A stretch of 15,282 nt of DNA, from the NCBI GenBank assembly GCA_021812665.1, contig JAKAMX010000015.1, positions 1 to 15,282 on the forward strand, given 5' to 3'. The notes beneath the pieces are model-generated. The model was not told the origin of the DNA, ran no database searches, and saw only the letters and a list, made by a program, of their open reading frames with translations. The translations under genes and the position numbers were made by a program. Of this stretch, positions 14,135-15,282 are shown piece after piece; position 1 is the stretch's first letter; each line of letters opens with the position of its first letter. This stretch comes from a bacterium (GTDB lineage: Bacteria > Patescibacteriota > Minisyncoccia > Phycocordibacterales > UBA1550).

Positions 14135-14534
14135 ATGGGCGTCGTTTTACCCTTATCGAACTCCTCGTTGTGATCGCCATTATTGGTATTCTCGCTACAA
14201 TTATTCTAAACAATCTTAACCTCGCGCACGCAAAGGCAGCTGATGCGGTGATCAAAGGGGACATCACAAGCGCACGAACAATAGGAAACTTATACTACGA
14301 CAATAACAATCAAGACTTTACTGGAATTTGCTCATCTTCATCGGGGTTTGCGCCCGTTATTGCGAGTGCAGTTGCTGCCGGCTCTCCTTCGACTCCGGTT
14401 TACAATGAATCGCCTACTGAGTGGTCATTGAGGGCCAGTTCAAATCCGATTCCACCATCTATTTGTGTGTTGATTCAACGGGATCATCTACGGCAACTGC
14501 AGTTGCACCACTCGCAGGAACTGTGTGCATTTAA
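14135..14534 (+). pseudogene. Second pilin copy without in-frame start and with a later frame break
   Basis: The DNA encodes a pilin in pieces. From 14146, in one frame, it reads FTLIELLVVIAIIG and a pilin body up to about 14430. That frame has no ATG, GTG or TTG between the upstream stop (14101) and the helix. The ATG at 14135 is one base out of register: with one extra G before TTTT it would read MGVG|FTLIELL, a normal leader. Around 14421-14432 the pilin reading passes to another frame, giving GQFKSDSTIYLCVDSTGSS and then APLAGTVCI with a stop at 14532-14534, matching the C-terminus of the intact pilin (KSDNTKQWCVDNTG). Both breaks equal the loss of one base. It may be a decayed gene, a silent donor cassette, or an intact gene with two assembly errors beside G-runs. 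The 13972-14134 DNA before it shows no clear promoter. Confidence 0.85.
14144..14198 (+). repeat. 55-base direct repeat, copy 2 (in the broken pilin)
   Basis: Identical over 55 bases to 13473-13527, including all synonymous positions, although the rest of the two pilin sequences has diverged strongly. This suggests recent recombination or gene conversion across the helix-coding segment. Confidence 0.97.
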
Positions 14535-14584
14535 AATCTTAATCGCGGGTAGAGAGAGAAGCGTATTTGTGGTACCATAAAGTC

Positions 14585-15282
14585 ATGGTATCCCCACTTG
14601 TGGTTTTATCTTTTGTATTTATTTTGGGAACGGTAATCGGAAGTTTCCTTAACGTCGTTATCTATCGCTACAATAGTGGATGGTCACCGCTCACTGGTCG
14701 CTCGCAATGTTTTTCGTGCGGTAAAATACTGCGACCCCACGAACTTGTACCAATCGTCAGCTTTTTAGTTGCCCGAGGAAAGTGCACTACATGTGGCACA
14801 CGAATATCATGGCAATATATTATTGTTGAAGCACTGACAGGAATGATGTTTGTTGCTGTATTTTCGCTCGGCAAGTCGCCCACAGAGACCGCTCTGCTTC
14901 TCACGATTTTTTCAACGCTTATTGTAATTGCTGCGTATGATCTTCGTCATCAAATCATTCCTGATGGATTGGTGGCTCTCTTTTGCACGCTTGGTCTCGC
15001 TCGGTTATTCTTGGAGTTCGGCTTTGCTAGTTCAGTTCATTTCCCGCTCTTGTGGTGGCTCATCGCAGGGCCGATGCTCTTTTTACCGTTTTGGTTCCTG
15101 TGGTTTATCTCTGGTGGCCGCTGGCTCGGACTTGGGGACGGCAAACTCGCTCTTGGTATGGGGTGGTTTTTGGGCGCAGGATTTGGAGCTACGGCAGTAA
15201 TTCTCGCATTTTGGATGGGAGCAGGAGTGGCTTTGGTTGCGATGGGTTTCCAAAGAATTTTTAAAAACACTCACTTTTTCAG
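14585..15282 (+). CDS. pilD: Prepilin peptidase / N-methyltransferase PilD (3' partial)
   Basis: The frame starts at ATG 14585 and runs off the window end (232 codons seen, no stop). The start, followed by GSFLNVVIYR about 18 residues in, is typical of PilD. A cytoplasmic zinc motif with two CxxC pairs follows (C42/C45 and C67/C70), linked in the family to the methyltransferase half. The two catalytic aspartates of this membrane protease are present: D119 in AAYDLRHQIIPD and D185 in GLGDGKLALG. Several hydrophobic helices surround them. The enzyme cuts the pilin leader after Gly-1 on the cytoplasmic side and methylates the new N-terminus. Typical family length is about 250-290 residues, so little is missing. 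It lies 50 bases after the broken pilin; no clear promoter was found. Confidence 0.94.
   Translation, partial: MVSPLVVLSFVFILGTVIGSFLNVVIYRYNSGWSPLTGRSQCFSCGKILRPHELVPIVSFLVARGKCTTCGTRISWQYIIVEALTGMMFVAVFSLGKSPTETALLLTIFSTLIVIAAYDLRHQIIPDGLVALFCTLGLARLFLEFGFASSVHFPLLWWLIAGPMLFLPFWFLWFISGGRWLGLGDGKLALGMGWFLGAGFGATAVILAFWMGAGVALVAMGFQRIFKNTHFF

Noticed and set aside
14137..14160. Programmed frameshift to rescue the broken pilin start
   Set aside because: CGTTTTACC is not a canonical slippery heptamer, and a slip from the ATG at 14135 would not place Gly at -1 of the leader; base loss or assembly error fits better.
13980..14219. 79-codon open frame upstream of and into the broken pilin
   Set aside because: Its C-terminal part is an out-of-frame reading of the 55-base pilin repeat and the N-terminal part has no recognisable features.

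Overview
The window is a chromosomal segment that reads as one type IV pilus (T4P) biogenesis locus, flanked on the left by a surface-protein operon and by a divergent comF gene. The likely source is a Patescibacteria/CPR bacterium, probably Parcubacteria-like. This is inferred from the compact PilM-PilN-PilO-(small protein)-PilB-PilT-PilC-pilin-PilD set with no secretin (PilQ), from stand-alone receiver proteins between the motor genes, from cohesin/dockerin and Ig-like surface proteins, from AT-rich start contexts that mostly lack Shine-Dalgarno sequences, and from short intergenic spacers. TGA is used as a stop codon (for example at the end of the dockerin gene), so the code is standard. 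No rRNA, tRNA, CRISPR array or insertion sequence was seen.

Positions 1-4887 (+ strand): the 3' part of a large secreted repeat protein ending in a type I dockerin; then, overlapping it by 4 bases, a membrane-anchored protein with a signal peptide, a cohesin domain, Ig-like domains, one membrane segment and a cytoplasmic tail; then, one base later, a stand-alone receiver. A hairpin terminator closes this operon and also serves the convergent comF gene (4918-5577, - strand).

Positions 5648-13276 (+ strand): pilM, pilN, pilO, a 117-residue membrane protein with a PilP-like motif, pilB, a second stand-alone receiver, pilT and pilC. PilM/N/O and the small protein form the inner alignment complex, PilB powers extension, PilT powers retraction and PilC is the platform protein. 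A promoter-like sequence just before the second receiver suggests that receiver-pilT-pilC can be transcribed separately.

Positions 13277-15282 (+ strand): a major pilin gene with its own extended -10 promoter, a hairpin in its leader and a strong terminator. It is followed by a second pilin copy that shares a 55-base identical segment but has no in-frame start and a second frame break, and then by the start of the prepilin peptidase gene (pilD), cut by the window edge. ComF next to a retractable pilus suggests DNA uptake as one function.

The most notable points are the linked dockerin/cohesin pair beside a receiver, the broken pilin copy (silent cassette, pseudogene or assembly error), two exact DnaA-box sequences in the two main spacers of the pilus locus, and the PilP-like small protein in a locus without a secretin.
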